Source: Massilia agri | GTDB taxonomy: Bacteria; Pseudomonadota; Gammaproteobacteria; Burkholderiales; Burkholderiaceae_D | DNA: 64,000 nucleotides | Direction of reading: 5' to 3' | Assembly (NCBI RefSeq): GCF_024753255.1 | Contig: NZ_JANUHA010000004.1 | Coordinates: forward strand, 248,001-312,000 | Shown here: positions 56,923-64,000 of the stretch, in pieces | How positions within the stretch are numbered: the first letter of the stretch is position 1 | Layout: each line of letters starts with the position of its first letter | Translations under genes and position numbers: made by a program | Notes under the pieces: model-generated | Told to the model about the DNA's origin: nothing | Database searches by the model: none | The model's input: the letters and a program-made list of their open reading frames with translations, nothing else

Positions 56923-58158
56923 ATGAACCAGGACGACATCGAACTCCTCTCGCCACAGGGCGGCAAGCCGGTCAAGATGTGGACGCAGGGCGTGCCCGTC
57001 GAGGCCGAAGCGAAGCAGCAGCTGGAAAAGCTTGCGCAGCTGCCCTTCGTGTTCCACCACGTCGCCGTGATGCCGGACGTCCACGTCGGCAAGGGCTCCA
57101 CCATCGGCAGCGTGATCCCGACCCTGGGCGCCGTGATCCCGGCCGCCGTCGGCGTCGACATCGGCTGCGGCATGATGGCGGCCAAGACCACCCTGCGCGC
57201 CGCCGACCTGCCGGATAATCTCGGCAAGCTGCGCAGCGCCATCGAGCAGGCGGTGCCGCACGGTATGTCGCCCAAGACCCGCAGCCACAAGGGCCGCGAC
57301 GTCGGCTCCTGGAACAGTCCGCCGCCGGCCGTCGACGCCGGCTGGGCGAAACTGAAGGACGAGTTCGACGCGATCTGCCGCAAGTACCCGAAGCTGCGCG
57401 GCACCAATAACTACAAGCACCTGGGCACCCTAGGCAGCGGCAACCATTTCGTCGAAGTCTGCCTCGACGAGGAGGGCGCGGTCTGGGTCATGCTGCACTC
57501 CGGCTCGCGCGGGGTGGGCAATGCGATCGGGACGCACTTCATCGAGCTGGCGCGCCAGGACATGCGGCGCCACCAGGTCAACCTGCCCGACCAGGATCTC
57601 GCCTATCTCGAGGAAGGCACCGAGCACTACGACGACTACGTGGAAGCGGTGGGCTGGGCGCAGAAGTTCGCGCGCATCAACCGCGAAGTCATGATGCACA
57701 ACGTGATCCACGCGATGCGCGGCGTGCTTCCGAAACCTTTCGATGCGCATGTGGAGGCGGTTAATTGCCACCATAACTATGTGCAGAAAGAGAAGCACTT
57801 CGGCAAGGACGTGCTGGTCACGCGCAAGGGCGCCGTCTCGGCCCGTGAGGGCGAGCTGGGCATCATACCGGGCTCCATGGGCGCCAAGAGTTTCATTGTG
57901 CGCGGCAAGGGGAACCCGGAAAGTTTTCACAGCTGCAGCCATGGCGCGGGACGCGTGATGAGCCGCACCGAAGCCAAGCGCCGCTTCACCCGCGCCGACA
58001 TGGAACGGGTGCTGGAAGGGGTGGAATCGCGCAAGGACGAGGGCGTGATCGACGAGATCCCGATGGCCTACAAGGACATCGACGCCGTCATGCACGCCCA
58101 GCGCGAGCTGGTCGAAGTGGTGCACACGCTCAAGCAGGTGGTGTGCGTGAAGGGCTGA
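56923..58158 (+). CDS. rtcB: RtcB-family RNA ligase
   Basis: The 411-residue protein has the RtcB core: MPDVHVGKGSTIGSVIPT, VGVDIGCGMMAAKT with the metal-binding Asp and Cys, GNHFVEVCLD, HSGSRGVGNAIG, and NCHHNYV near residue 280. The nucleotidylated His lies in SCSHGAGRVMSR, close to residue 340. It joins RNA 3'-phosphate or 2',3'-cyclic phosphate to 5'-OH ends using GTP and Mn2+. It lacks the rtcA and rtcR partners in view. ATG 56923 is the family start; there is no strong ribosome site (GATGATGGCGCC). It is convergent with the HAD gene, with 3 bases between. Confidence 0.92.
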   Translation: MNQDDIELLSPQGGKPVKMWTQGVPVEAEAKQQLEKLAQLPFVFHHVAVMPDVHVGKGSTIGSVIPTLGAVIPAAVGVDIGCGMMAAKTTLRAADLPDNLGKLRSAIEQAVPHGMSPKTRSHKGRDVGSWNSPPPAVDAGWAKLKDEFDAICRKYPKLRGTNNYKHLGTLGSGNHFVEVCLDEEGAVWVMLHSGSRGVGNAIGTHFIELARQDMRRHQVNLPDQDLAYLEEGTEHYDDYVEAVGWAQKFARINREVMMHNVIHAMRGVLPKPFDAHVEAVNCHHNYVQKEKHFGKDVLVTRKGAVSAREGELGIIPGSMGAKSFIVRGKGNPESFHSCSHGAGRVMSRTEAKRRFTRADMERVLEGVESRKDEGVIDEIPMAYKDIDAVMHAQRELVEVVHTLKQVVCVKG

Positions 58159-58161
58159 ACG

Positions 58162-58791
58162 TCAGGGACGGACGATGCGCAGCAGTTCGGTTGGCGTGCC
58201 GAATTCGCGCTCGGGTTTGATGCGGCGCAGCGCCTCGATCGGCGCATAGCCCCAGCTGACGGCGCCGAAGGCCACGCCGACCTTGCGCGCCGCTTCCGCA
58301 TCCATGGCCTGGTCGCCCACGTAGAGCGCATGCGCGGCCGGCACCGCGGCCTGCTTCACCACCTTGCGGATGCGCGCGGCCTTGCCGAAGATCGACATGC
58401 CGCATTCGTAGTGCTGGAACAAATCGCCCAGCGCCGGGCCCAGCACCAGCCGCACGTTCTGCTCCGAATTCGAGGACACGATGGCCAGGCGCACGCCTTC
58501 GCGGCTGAGCGTGTGCAGCACCTCGTGGATGCCGTCGAACAGCGGGATGCGCGCCGCGTTCTCGCGCATCAGGCCGATGAAGCTGCGCGAGGCCAGCGGC
58601 AGCTTCCAGGCCGGCATGCCGAGGTGGCGCATGATGGTGCGGGTATCGTGGTGGCGCAGCTGCTGCGCCTCTTCGCCGTCGACGCGGCGAAAGCCGTGCT
58701 CGTCCGCGATGCGGTTGAACACGCTGACGAAGAAGGGAAAGGAATCGGCCAGCGTGCCGTCGAAGTCGAAAATGGCGAGGCGGTAAGACAT
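58162..58791 (-). CDS. HAD-superfamily phosphatase (phosphoglycolate phosphatase-like)
   Basis: The 209-residue protein has HAD motif I FDFDGTLADSF (nucleophile Asp near residue 9), motif II IVSSNS, a Lys in FGKAARIRK, and motif IV YVGDQAMDAEAA, with a C1-type helical cap between. It dephosphorylates a small phosphorylated metabolite in the cytosol; phosphoglycolate is typical but not certain. Motif IV reads GDQAMD where GDxxxD is expected, so the acidic pair is intact. ATG 58791 is preferred over ATG 58812 because the family begins with the SYRLAIFDFD strand. Confidence 0.9.
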   Translation of the reverse strand: MSYRLAIFDFDGTLADSFPFFVSVFNRIADEHGFRRVDGEEAQQLRHHDTRTIMRHLGMPAWKLPLASRSFIGLMRENAARIPLFDGIHEVLHTLSREGVRLAIVSSNSEQNVRLVLGPALGDLFQHYECGMSIFGKAARIRKVVKQAAVPAAHALYVGDQAMDAEAARKVGVAFGAVSWGYAPIEALRRIKPEREFGTPTELLRIVRP

Positions 58792-58834
58792 GCGGGCACA
58801 CGATAGGAACAATGCGCCCGATTATATTGGAACC

Positions 58835-59575
58835 TCAGGCCGTGCCCCCGTTCGCTCGCAGCACCTGGCCATTGACCCAGCCCGACTCTTCGCTCACCAG
58901 GAAGGACACGATGCGCGCGATATCGCCCGGCTCGCCCAGGCGTTCGAGCGGGGGCATCTTGGCGAAACCGGCGATCTGTTCCTGGGTCTTCCCGGAGAAG
59001 AACAGCTCGGTGGCAACCGGCCCCGGCGCCACGGTGTTGACGCGGATCCGGCGGCCGCGCAGTTCCTTGGCGAAGATGGCGCCCATCGCCTCCACCGCCG
59101 CCTTGCTGGCGCTGTAGATCGCATAGCCCGGCAGCTTCATCGCCAGCACGGTCGTGGAAAAGTTCACGATGCGCCCGCCGTCGTTCAGGCGCCGCGCCGC
59201 CTCGCGCAGGGTGTTGAAGGTGCCCTGCACATTGATGCCGAAGGTGTTTTCGAAGAGCTCGTCGCTGGTCTCGGCCAGCGGCATGGTCTTGAGCACGCCG
59301 GCATTGTTGACCAGTACGTCCACCCGGCCCAGCTCGCGCTCGGCGGCATCGAACAGGGCGCGCACGTCGTCCGGTTTGGAGACGTCGGCCCGCACGGCGA
59401 TGGCGCCGTGGCCGACGGCGTGCAGGGTCGCCACCACGCGCTGCGCCTCGGCTTCGTTGCTGGCGTAGTTGACGACGATGTGGTAGCCGTCCTCGGCGAG
59501 GCGCTGGGCGATGGCGGCGCCGATACCGCGCGATGCGCCGGTGACGATGGCGACTGGGCGGGTGTCCTGGTTCAT
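58835..59575 (-). CDS. SDR family oxidoreductase
   Basis: The 246-residue protein is a classical SDR: TGASRGIG cofactor motif (near residues 14-21), NNAGVL, catalytic YSASK near residue 155, and a C-terminal WVNGQVLRANGGTA. The pattern LRANGG at the end and SRGIG suggest a 3-ketoacyl-reductase-like or glucose-dehydrogenase-like member. It acts with NAD(P)H in the cytosol; the substrate is unknown. GAGGAGAAT lies 4-8 bases before ATG 59575. It is on the same strand as the MBL-fold gene, 82 bases after it, so co-transcription with that gene is possible. Confidence 0.9.
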   Translation of the reverse strand: MNQDTRPVAIVTGASRGIGAAIAQRLAEDGYHIVVNYASNEAEAQRVVATLHAVGHGAIAVRADVSKPDDVRALFDAAERELGRVDVLVNNAGVLKTMPLAETSDELFENTFGINVQGTFNTLREAARRLNDGGRIVNFSTTVLAMKLPGYAIYSASKAAVEAMGAIFAKELRGRRIRVNTVAPGPVATELFFSGKTQEQIAGFAKMPPLERLGEPGDIARIVSFLVSEESGWVNGQVLRANGGTA

Positions 59576-59657
59576 GCGGATTCTCCTCTGGTCTGGATGG
59601 GATGTCCGCATGATGAACGATTATCGAAAAGGGATAATTACGGAAAAACCGCCATCA

Positions 59658-60461
59658 TTATTCCATCGCCATTAACAGTTCTTCCTCATGGAACACCAGG
59701 GTCTCGCCATCGGCCGGGACGTGGAGCCGCGCCTGCATGCCGGCCTGCGCGGCGGCCTGCGCCAGCCCGGTCCGCGTGACCGGGCAGTGACTCAGTGCCT
59801 CGAGGTGGTTCGCCACCACCTGGCCTTGCGTGAGGCGCAGCAGGTCGACGACATCCTGCTCGTCCATGATGATCTCGCTGCCCAGGTCGAAACGGGCGCC
59901 GCCGGCCGGCACCAGGCACACGTCCGGCTGGCGGCCGGCGACGAACTCGCGCACCCGCGGCGTGAGCAGGGTGTCGCCCGACAGGTAGAGCGTCGGCTCG
60001 CCCGGCATCTCGATGTAGTAGCCGACGCCGTGCTCCATCAGGAGGGCCACCGCGCCGCGTCCGTGGCGGCAGGGCACCGTCGTCACCTGTCCATCCAGGA
60101 AAGGCTGTGGCGCATGGGCGCTGCTCCCCAGGGGCTGCACGTTCAGGCCGCGGCCGCGCAGGTAGTCGGCGTCGTGCGGCGTGCAGATCACGGGGATGCC
60201 GCGCTCGCGCAGCCAGCGCTTGCCGGCGCGGTCGAGGTGGTCGAAGTGGCCTTTCTGGCAGTGCGTGATCAGGCAGTGCGTGACCGTCTCGAGCAGGGCG
60301 TCGGCGCCGAAGGGCAGTTCGACCGTGGGATTGCGCGCGCGTCCACCGCCGAAGCGCAGGGGCGGCAGCGCGCCTTGTGGGGCCAGCATGGGGTCGACGA
60401 GGATGCGATGGGGGCCGAGGTCGACGATGATGGTGGCGTTGCGCAGCTGGGTGATCTTCAT
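59658..60461 (-). CDS. MBL-fold metallo-hydrolase
   Basis: The 267-residue protein has a metallo-beta-lactamase-like fold of the UlaG/L-ascorbate-lactonase-like type: MKITQLRNATIIVD, ILVDPMLAPQG, then ITHCQKGHFDHLDRAG for the HxxxHD metal motif (here H-C-Q-K-G-H-F-D-H), PTLYLSGDTLL and NHLEALSHCP with a late His. Two metal ions and hydrolysis of an ester, lactone or phosphodiester are expected, but the substrate is unknown. It is divergent from the GlxA-type regulator with 90 bases between, a typical regulator-target layout. GGAGAAACCGC precedes ATG 60461. Confidence 0.88.
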   Translation of the reverse strand: MKITQLRNATIIVDLGPHRILVDPMLAPQGALPPLRFGGGRARNPTVELPFGADALLETVTHCLITHCQKGHFDHLDRAGKRWLRERGIPVICTPHDADYLRGRGLNVQPLGSSAHAPQPFLDGQVTTVPCRHGRGAVALLMEHGVGYYIEMPGEPTLYLSGDTLLTPRVREFVAGRQPDVCLVPAGGARFDLGSEIIMDEQDVVDLLRLTQGQVVANHLEALSHCPVTRTGLAQAAAQAGMQARLHVPADGETLVFHEEELLMAME

Positions 60462-60551
60462 GCGGTTTCTCCTTGAGTGACGCCGCCATTGTCAGCCGGC
60501 GCCCGATCTGCTCCAATGGCGGGAAACGACATAAACCATCCAATTTCCGCC

Positions 60552-61523
60552 ATGGCCCAGCCTTCCTTGCGCGTCGCCCTGCTGCTCTACCCCGGCTGCA
60601 TGCCCGCCGGCCTGCTCGCCTTCGCCGACCTGCTGCACGCGGCCAACCGGCGTGCCGGCAGGCGCCTGTTCGAGACCGTGTTCGTCGGGCTGGCCGAAGG
60701 CGAGGTCGCCTGCGCGCACGGCTTGCGCCTGCCGGCCGCGCAAGCGCTCGACGGGACGCAGGTGGATGCCCTCCTGGTGCCTGGTTTCTGGACCGAATCC
60801 GCCGAACAGGTGGAGGCGGCGCTGGCGGACAACGCGCCGCTGGTCGCCGCCATCGGCCGGCTCGGCAAGCACGTCGCGGTGTGGAGCTACTGCACCGGCG
60901 TGTGCCTGGCCGCCGCCGCGCGCAGGCTGGACCGGCAGGGCGCGACCATCACCTGGTGGCTGGCGGACAGCGCGAGAAAGCGCTTCCCGAAAGTCGACTG
61001 GCAGGTCGAGCGCACCGACGTGTTCAACGTACGCACGGCGACCGCCTCCGGCGTGAACGGCTACCTGCCGATCGCCCAGGCCGTCATCGAATCGCGCCTG
61101 AGCATGGAGGCCTACCGCGACCTGACCCGCCTGATGGTGTTGCCGCGTCCCGAGCGCACCCACCAGGCCTTCCAGACCGTGCACCTGATCGCCCAGCCCG
61201 GCCGCCTGATGCGGCGCCTGCACGATGCGGTCGAACGCCTGCCGGCGGGGGAGGGCACCTTGCCGCGGCTGGCGCGCGAACTCGCTACCTCCGAGCGCAC
61301 CCTGGCGCGCAAGGTGCTTGCCGCCACCGGCCTGCCCGCCGCGGCCTGGGTGCGGCGCGTGAAGCTGAACCAGGTGAGCGAGCGCCTGATCCATACCGGC
61401 CTGCCGGCCAGCACCATCAGCGCGGAGCTGGGCTTCAGCAGCGACGCGGGGATGCGGCGCATGTTCAAGGAAGCGACGGGGATGACGACGGCGCAGTACC
61501 GGCAGGCCTTCGGACGGGCCTGA
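60552..61523 (+). CDS. GlxA-family AraC-type transcriptional regulator
   Basis: The 323-residue protein joins a DJ-1/PfpI-like amidotransferase domain (about residues 5-190; VALLLYPGCMPAG, LVPGFWTES, WSYCTGVCLAAAAR with a Cys at the nucleophile elbow) to an AraC HTH domain (about 215-320; LARELATSERTLARKVLAATG and GFSSDAGMRRMFKEATGMTTAQYRQAF, read in pieces). Such regulators bind a metabolite in the PfpI domain and activate neighbouring genes. The divergent MBL-fold gene is the likeliest target. ATG 60552 is used; ATG 60522 and others upstream are possible, and no strong ribosome site decides. Confidence 0.9.
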   Translation: MAQPSLRVALLLYPGCMPAGLLAFADLLHAANRRAGRRLFETVFVGLAEGEVACAHGLRLPAAQALDGTQVDALLVPGFWTESAEQVEAALADNAPLVAAIGRLGKHVAVWSYCTGVCLAAAARRLDRQGATITWWLADSARKRFPKVDWQVERTDVFNVRTATASGVNGYLPIAQAVIESRLSMEAYRDLTRLMVLPRPERTHQAFQTVHLIAQPGRLMRRLHDAVERLPAGEGTLPRLARELATSERTLARKVLAATGLPAAAWVRRVKLNQVSERLIHTGLPASTISAELGFSSDAGMRRMFKEATGMTTAQYRQAFGRA

Positions 61524-61536
61524 GTTCCGGTTGCCC

Positions 61537-62001
61537 TCAGCAGCCGTCGCCTGTGGCGGTCATGCAGACGGTCGCCACGCGCCGCCGCTCGACGTAGTCG
61601 GGGCGAACCACGTCGGCGCCCGTAGGGGCGGGGCAGCTGGCGGCATTGCAGGCGACCGCCTCGATGCGGTAGGCGTTCTTGGCGATGGGCGCGCCCGGCG
61701 CGGATTCGCCCTCGCTGAAGCTGCGTACGCTGCAGCGGACCCGGACCCGGAAGCCCGTATCGGCCATGAAGTCGGTCAGGGTCTGGTCGCCGAAGCACGC
61801 ATTGGCGCGCAGCTGGTAAAGGCCCCACTCCATGCCGCCGCGCGCAGCCATGCTGGCGCGCACGCCGAGCAGGTTCTGGTTGACGGTCTGCTGCTGGGTA
61901 GCGGACAGGCGCAGCAGCGCCACCGAGATGCCGGCGACGACGACCAGCAGCACCACCGCCGCGATGTAGGCGAAACCTGACTGGCGCATGCGCTCTTTCA
62001 T
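61537..62001 (-). CDS. mshP: MshP-like pseudopilin protein
   Basis: The 154-residue protein opens MKERMRQSGFAYIAAVVLLVV, a short basic leader, Gly-Phe processing site and hydrophobic helix like those of PilX/MshP minor pilins. Glu at position 5 of the mature chain is missing, as in MshP. The rest is a beta-rich, Cys-containing domain (five Cys) exposed outside the inner membrane. It is the last of four overlapping msh genes in view, sharing 4 bases with mshO. It probably helps assemble or prime an MSHA-type IV pilus. The symbol rests on order and form rather than on strong sequence identity. Confidence 0.75.
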   Translation of the reverse strand: MKERMRQSGFAYIAAVVLLVVVAGISVALLRLSATQQQTVNQNLLGVRASMAARGGMEWGLYQLRANACFGDQTLTDFMADTGFRVRVRCSVRSFSEGESAPGAPIAKNAYRIEAVACNAASCPAPTGADVVRPDYVERRRVATVCMTATGDGC

Positions 62002-62861
62002 GGCACGTTGTTCACATGGGCGCCGATCGTCAGCGAAACCGATTCGCCTCCATCGGTGAGAGTCAGCTGCATCTGCATGAAGCCGCTCTGCTGGGTCGCG
62101 CCCTGGTTGGGCGAATAGGTGATTTCGCAGCGCTCGACCTTGCTGGCCAGTACAGGCGCATTGGCGGGAATGCCGTTGCAGACCTGGCCGGGGGCGATCG
62201 GACGCACCACCCGCACCAGCTGGCCGGTGCCGGTACCGTCGTTGAGTCCCTGGGTGCAGATGTAGCTGACCGCCTGTCCGCCCGGCACCACGACGAAGCG
62301 GCCGCCGGTATAGCCGTTGGGAATGGTGAGCGGCTCCAGCAGGGTGACGCGGTGCTCGCCCATCCAGCTGGCCGGAGCGGGCGTTGCCACTTGCTGGATG
62401 GTCCTGACGTTGGGTCCTGTGACACCCTGATAGACGTCCGAGTTGTTCTGGTTGCCGACGACGACCAGGTCGCCGGGACGCGGCGCCGCCATGAAGGTGG
62501 TGAGCACGTCGAACTCGTTGGTCGGCGTGTCGAAATCGAGGAAGGTTTCGCCGGTGCGCGCCGGGTCGACGTCCGGTCCGGCGCGATAGCGGCCGCCGTC
62601 GCTGCTGGGCACCAGTTCCAGGCATTGCGCATTGCCGAGCCTGAGCGAATTCGGCACTGCGCTGCGCACCTCGGTGACGATGCGGCGCAGGGCGGAGTCG
62701 GCCTGGTCGGTCAGCCCGGCGCGTTTGCCCACTGCCAGGTAGCCCTGCACCGTGGGCTTGATCTGCATGGCGATGATGCCGCCGATCGCCCCGATCAGCA
62801 CCATGACGATGATGAGTTCGACGAGGGAGAAGCCGCGCTGTTTCGGGAATCGCTTCGTCAT
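61998..62861 (-). CDS. mshO: MshO-like prepilin
   Basis: The 287-residue protein has a type IV prepilin N-terminus: KQRG|FSLVELIIVMVLIGAIGG with the conserved Glu5 after the Gly cleavage site. A large variable beta domain with Cys pairs follows. It corresponds in position and size to MshO of MSHA pilus loci. It overlaps mshD and mshP by 4 bases each, so these genes are one operon. A peptidase (PilD-type) should process it; that gene is not in the window. Confidence 0.85.
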   Translation of the reverse strand: MTKRFPKQRGFSLVELIIVMVLIGAIGGIIAMQIKPTVQGYLAVGKRAGLTDQADSALRRIVTEVRSAVPNSLRLGNAQCLELVPSSDGGRYRAGPDVDPARTGETFLDFDTPTNEFDVLTTFMAAPRPGDLVVVGNQNNSDVYQGVTGPNVRTIQQVATPAPASWMGEHRVTLLEPLTIPNGYTGGRFVVVPGGQAVSYICTQGLNDGTGTGQLVRVVRPIAPGQVCNGIPANAPVLASKVERCEITYSPNQGATQQSGFMQMQLTLTDGGESVSLTIGAHVNNVP

Positions 62862-63334
62862 GGCAGGGGCGCCGTCTTCCAGCCGGTCAGCACGAGGCGC
62901 TCGGCGCCGCGGGTCACGGTGACCTGCACGCGCAAGGCGTCGCCGGCCGCGACCGAGCTCAAGGCCACACCCGCCACGTTGATGCGGACCGCCACGTTAT
63001 AGGTCTCGAGGCCGGCGATCGGATCGCCGTCGACGTCGCGGATGCCCGTGGTGGCGTAGCCGTCCGCCGCATCGTCGATGGGATCGAAATCGCGGATGTC
63101 GTTGAAGTCGGCGCGCGTGGCCGAGGGATCCGTATTCTGGGTGAACGGCTTGAGCATGATCTCTTCCATCAGGCTTTCGCCGATTGCCAGCATCTGCTGG
63201 CTGACGACCGGGTCGGCGCTGGCGCGGGTGGCGCGCGTAAAGGCTGCCACCAGGCCGGCGAGCGCCGCGCTGACGATGACGATAGCGATGACCAGTTCCA
63301 CCAGCGTCACGCCGGCCATGCGTTTATTGGACAT
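62858..63334 (-). CDS. mshD: MshD-like prepilin
   Basis: The 158-residue protein has a prepilin start KRMAG|VTLVELVIAIVIVSAALAG with Glu5 present. A central domain (PFTQNTDPSATRADFNDIRDF) and an end in a beta-rich VQVTVTRGAERLVLTGWK resemble MshD. It is probably a minor pilin of an MSHA-type pilus. The ATG at 63334 lies within the end of mshC, an 11-base overlap, and the stop overlaps mshO. The longer frame upstream is a shadow of mshC. Confidence 0.87.
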   Translation of the reverse strand: MSNKRMAGVTLVELVIAIVIVSAALAGLVAAFTRATRASADPVVSQQMLAIGESLMEEIMLKPFTQNTDPSATRADFNDIRDFDPIDDAADGYATTGIRDVDGDPIAGLETYNVAVRINVAGVALSSVAAGDALRVQVTVTRGAERLVLTGWKTAPLP

Positions 63335-63782
63335 AGCCGGTGCTTCCTTCGAAGGCAATGCTGCGCACGGTCCGGGTGTCAAGTCTGATGGCGACGCTGC
63401 CGCTGGCCTGCTGCGTGCCCGCCGCATCGAGGGTGATCGTGCCGTTGGGCTGGAAGAACAGCGCATGGGTCGATGCCGCCACGCCGCTGGCGTCGGTCTT
63501 GTACGAAGCGGCGTCCAGATCGGTGTCGCAGCCGGCGGCGCCGGCCTGCGCCGCGACGCGCAGGGTCACGGCGGTGCTGCCGACCGTGGCGCACACCAGG
63601 CGCCGTTTTGCGACTGCGGATTTCTGCGCGGTGCGCAAGGCGCTGACCACCTCGTCGCCGAACACGGCGGCCGCCACGCCATTGTCGCCCATCAGGCGCG
63701 GCACGCCGATCGCCGCGAGGACGCCGATCAGGACCATCACCACGATCAGCTCGACCATCGTGAACCCCGCGGCGCGCCTCAA
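63324..63782 (-). CDS. mshC: MshC-like prepilin, TTG start
   Basis: The 152-residue protein reads LRRAAG|FTMVELIVVMVLIGVLAA with the Gly-Phe cleavage site and Glu5, then a GspH/FimT-like domain (AAAVFGDEVVSALRTAQKSAVAKRR). Pilin processing requires the Arg/Gly leader, so translation must begin at or before the TTG at 63782. Its last two bases overlap the TGA of the upstream gene (TTGA). Starting at the internal ATG 63758 would remove the cleavage site. It is the MshC equivalent in the overlapping msh operon. Confidence 0.85.
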   Translation of the reverse strand: MRRAAGFTMVELIVVMVLIGVLAAIGVPRLMGDNGVAAAVFGDEVVSALRTAQKSAVAKRRLVCATVGSTAVTLRVAAQAGAAGCDTDLDAASYKTDASGVAASTHALFFQPNGTITLDAAGTQQASGSVAIRLDTRTVRSIAFEGSTGYVQ

Positions 63783-64000
63783 TTGAAGACCTCGCGCACG
63801 TGGATGACGCTGCGGGAGCCCGGCAGGAAGACGCCGAAGGTCGCGCGCGCCGACGGGTCGGTCGGCTCGGTCCGGCAGGAAGCGGTCTGGGGACGCAGCC
63901 AGGGGTTCTTCCCGGGACTGGAGAGCGGATGCGTACCGGCGCAAGCGTTGTCCTTGTTGCTGGCGTTGTCGAGGTTGATCGCGATATCGACCCAGCCCGG
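63779..64000 (-). CDS. C-terminal end of a DUF6701/MshQ-like protein (partial)
   Basis: Only the last 73 codons are inside the window. They read GWVDIAINLDNASNKDN, then PWLRPQTASCRTEPTD and PSARATFGVFLPGSRSVIHVREVFN before TGA. The PSARATFG segment is the usual closing motif of large DUF6701/MshQ proteins of MSHA pilus loci. The stop overlaps the mshC start codon, so it belongs to the same operon. The identification from so short a stretch is moderate, since the motif is recalled from family knowledge. Confidence 0.6.
   Translation of the reverse strand, partial: PGWVDIAINLDNASNKDNACAGTHPLSSPGKNPWLRPQTASCRTEPTDPSARATFGVFLPGSRSVIHVREVFN

Overview
The window is a GC-rich chromosomal segment. 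Coding density, codon use and gene content point to a betaproteobacterium of the Oxalobacteraceae, most likely the Massilia/Telluria group. The content that suggests this is GTP-type PEP carboxykinase, fused PhaAB-type cation antiporter, MSHA pseudopilin genes, many TonB receptors and carbohydrate/polymer-degradation loci. This is inference from protein families, since no rRNA is present. I see no complete tRNA, rRNA, CRISPR array, prophage or intact insertion sequence.

Layout. 1-2.1 kb: the end of pckG, a DUF2214 membrane protein and a SYLF-domain secreted protein. 2.1-9.8 kb: two divergent operons around an AT-rich 189-bp spacer. One holds an M14 peptidase of the CphZ/AotO-like type and a YfcC-type transporter; the other holds an RpiR regulator, a TonB receptor and a secreted cyanophycinase. 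Together they look like a locus for scavenging external cyanophycin. 9.8-21.2 kb: an S41 peptidase, uvrA with an SOS-box candidate, ssb, a HAF-repeat/PKD secreted protein, an SDR and a TPR-GGDEF protein. 21.3-28.3 kb: a six-gene Pha/Mnh/Mrp-type Na+(K+)/H+ antiporter operon led by a double-domain universal stress protein. 28.4-30.7 kb: an EF-hand mini-protein and an ABC exporter.

30.7-41.5 kb is a beta-glucan/cello-oligosaccharide utilisation locus. A TonB receptor faces a LacI regulator across a promoter with two tandem GAAA-N-CG-N-TTTC operators. Downstream of a terminator follow GH1 beta-glucosidase, glucokinase, MFS importer, GH9 endoglucanase fused in frame to a UPF0303 domain, and a Gfo/Idh dehydrogenase. 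The last four genes overlap each other by 1-14 bases. 41.5-43.9 kb: ohr with a repeated palindromic operator, then an unusual AT-rich stretch with a tRNA D-arm-like fragment, then an MFS gene. 44.1-51.3 kb: surface-glycan genes, namely DUF4254, GT2, two GT9 genes facing each other, a hexamer tandem repeat, and a two-gene unit of carbamoyltransferase plus N,N-dimethylformamidase-like protein.

51.5-61.5 kb is mostly housekeeping and envelope: nudC, an unknown membrane protein, folE, an orphan DUF4096 transposase domain, a PAP2 phosphatase, a lipoprotein, LpxR-type lipid A deacylase, RtcB, HAD and SDR proteins, and an MBL-fold hydrolase divergent from a GlxA-type AraC regulator. 61.5-64 kb holds four overlapping minor pseudopilin genes (mshC-D-O-P order on the minus strand), preceded by the C-terminal end of a protein resembling DUF6701/MshQ. 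All function calls come from reading motifs and recalled family knowledge. No database search was run.
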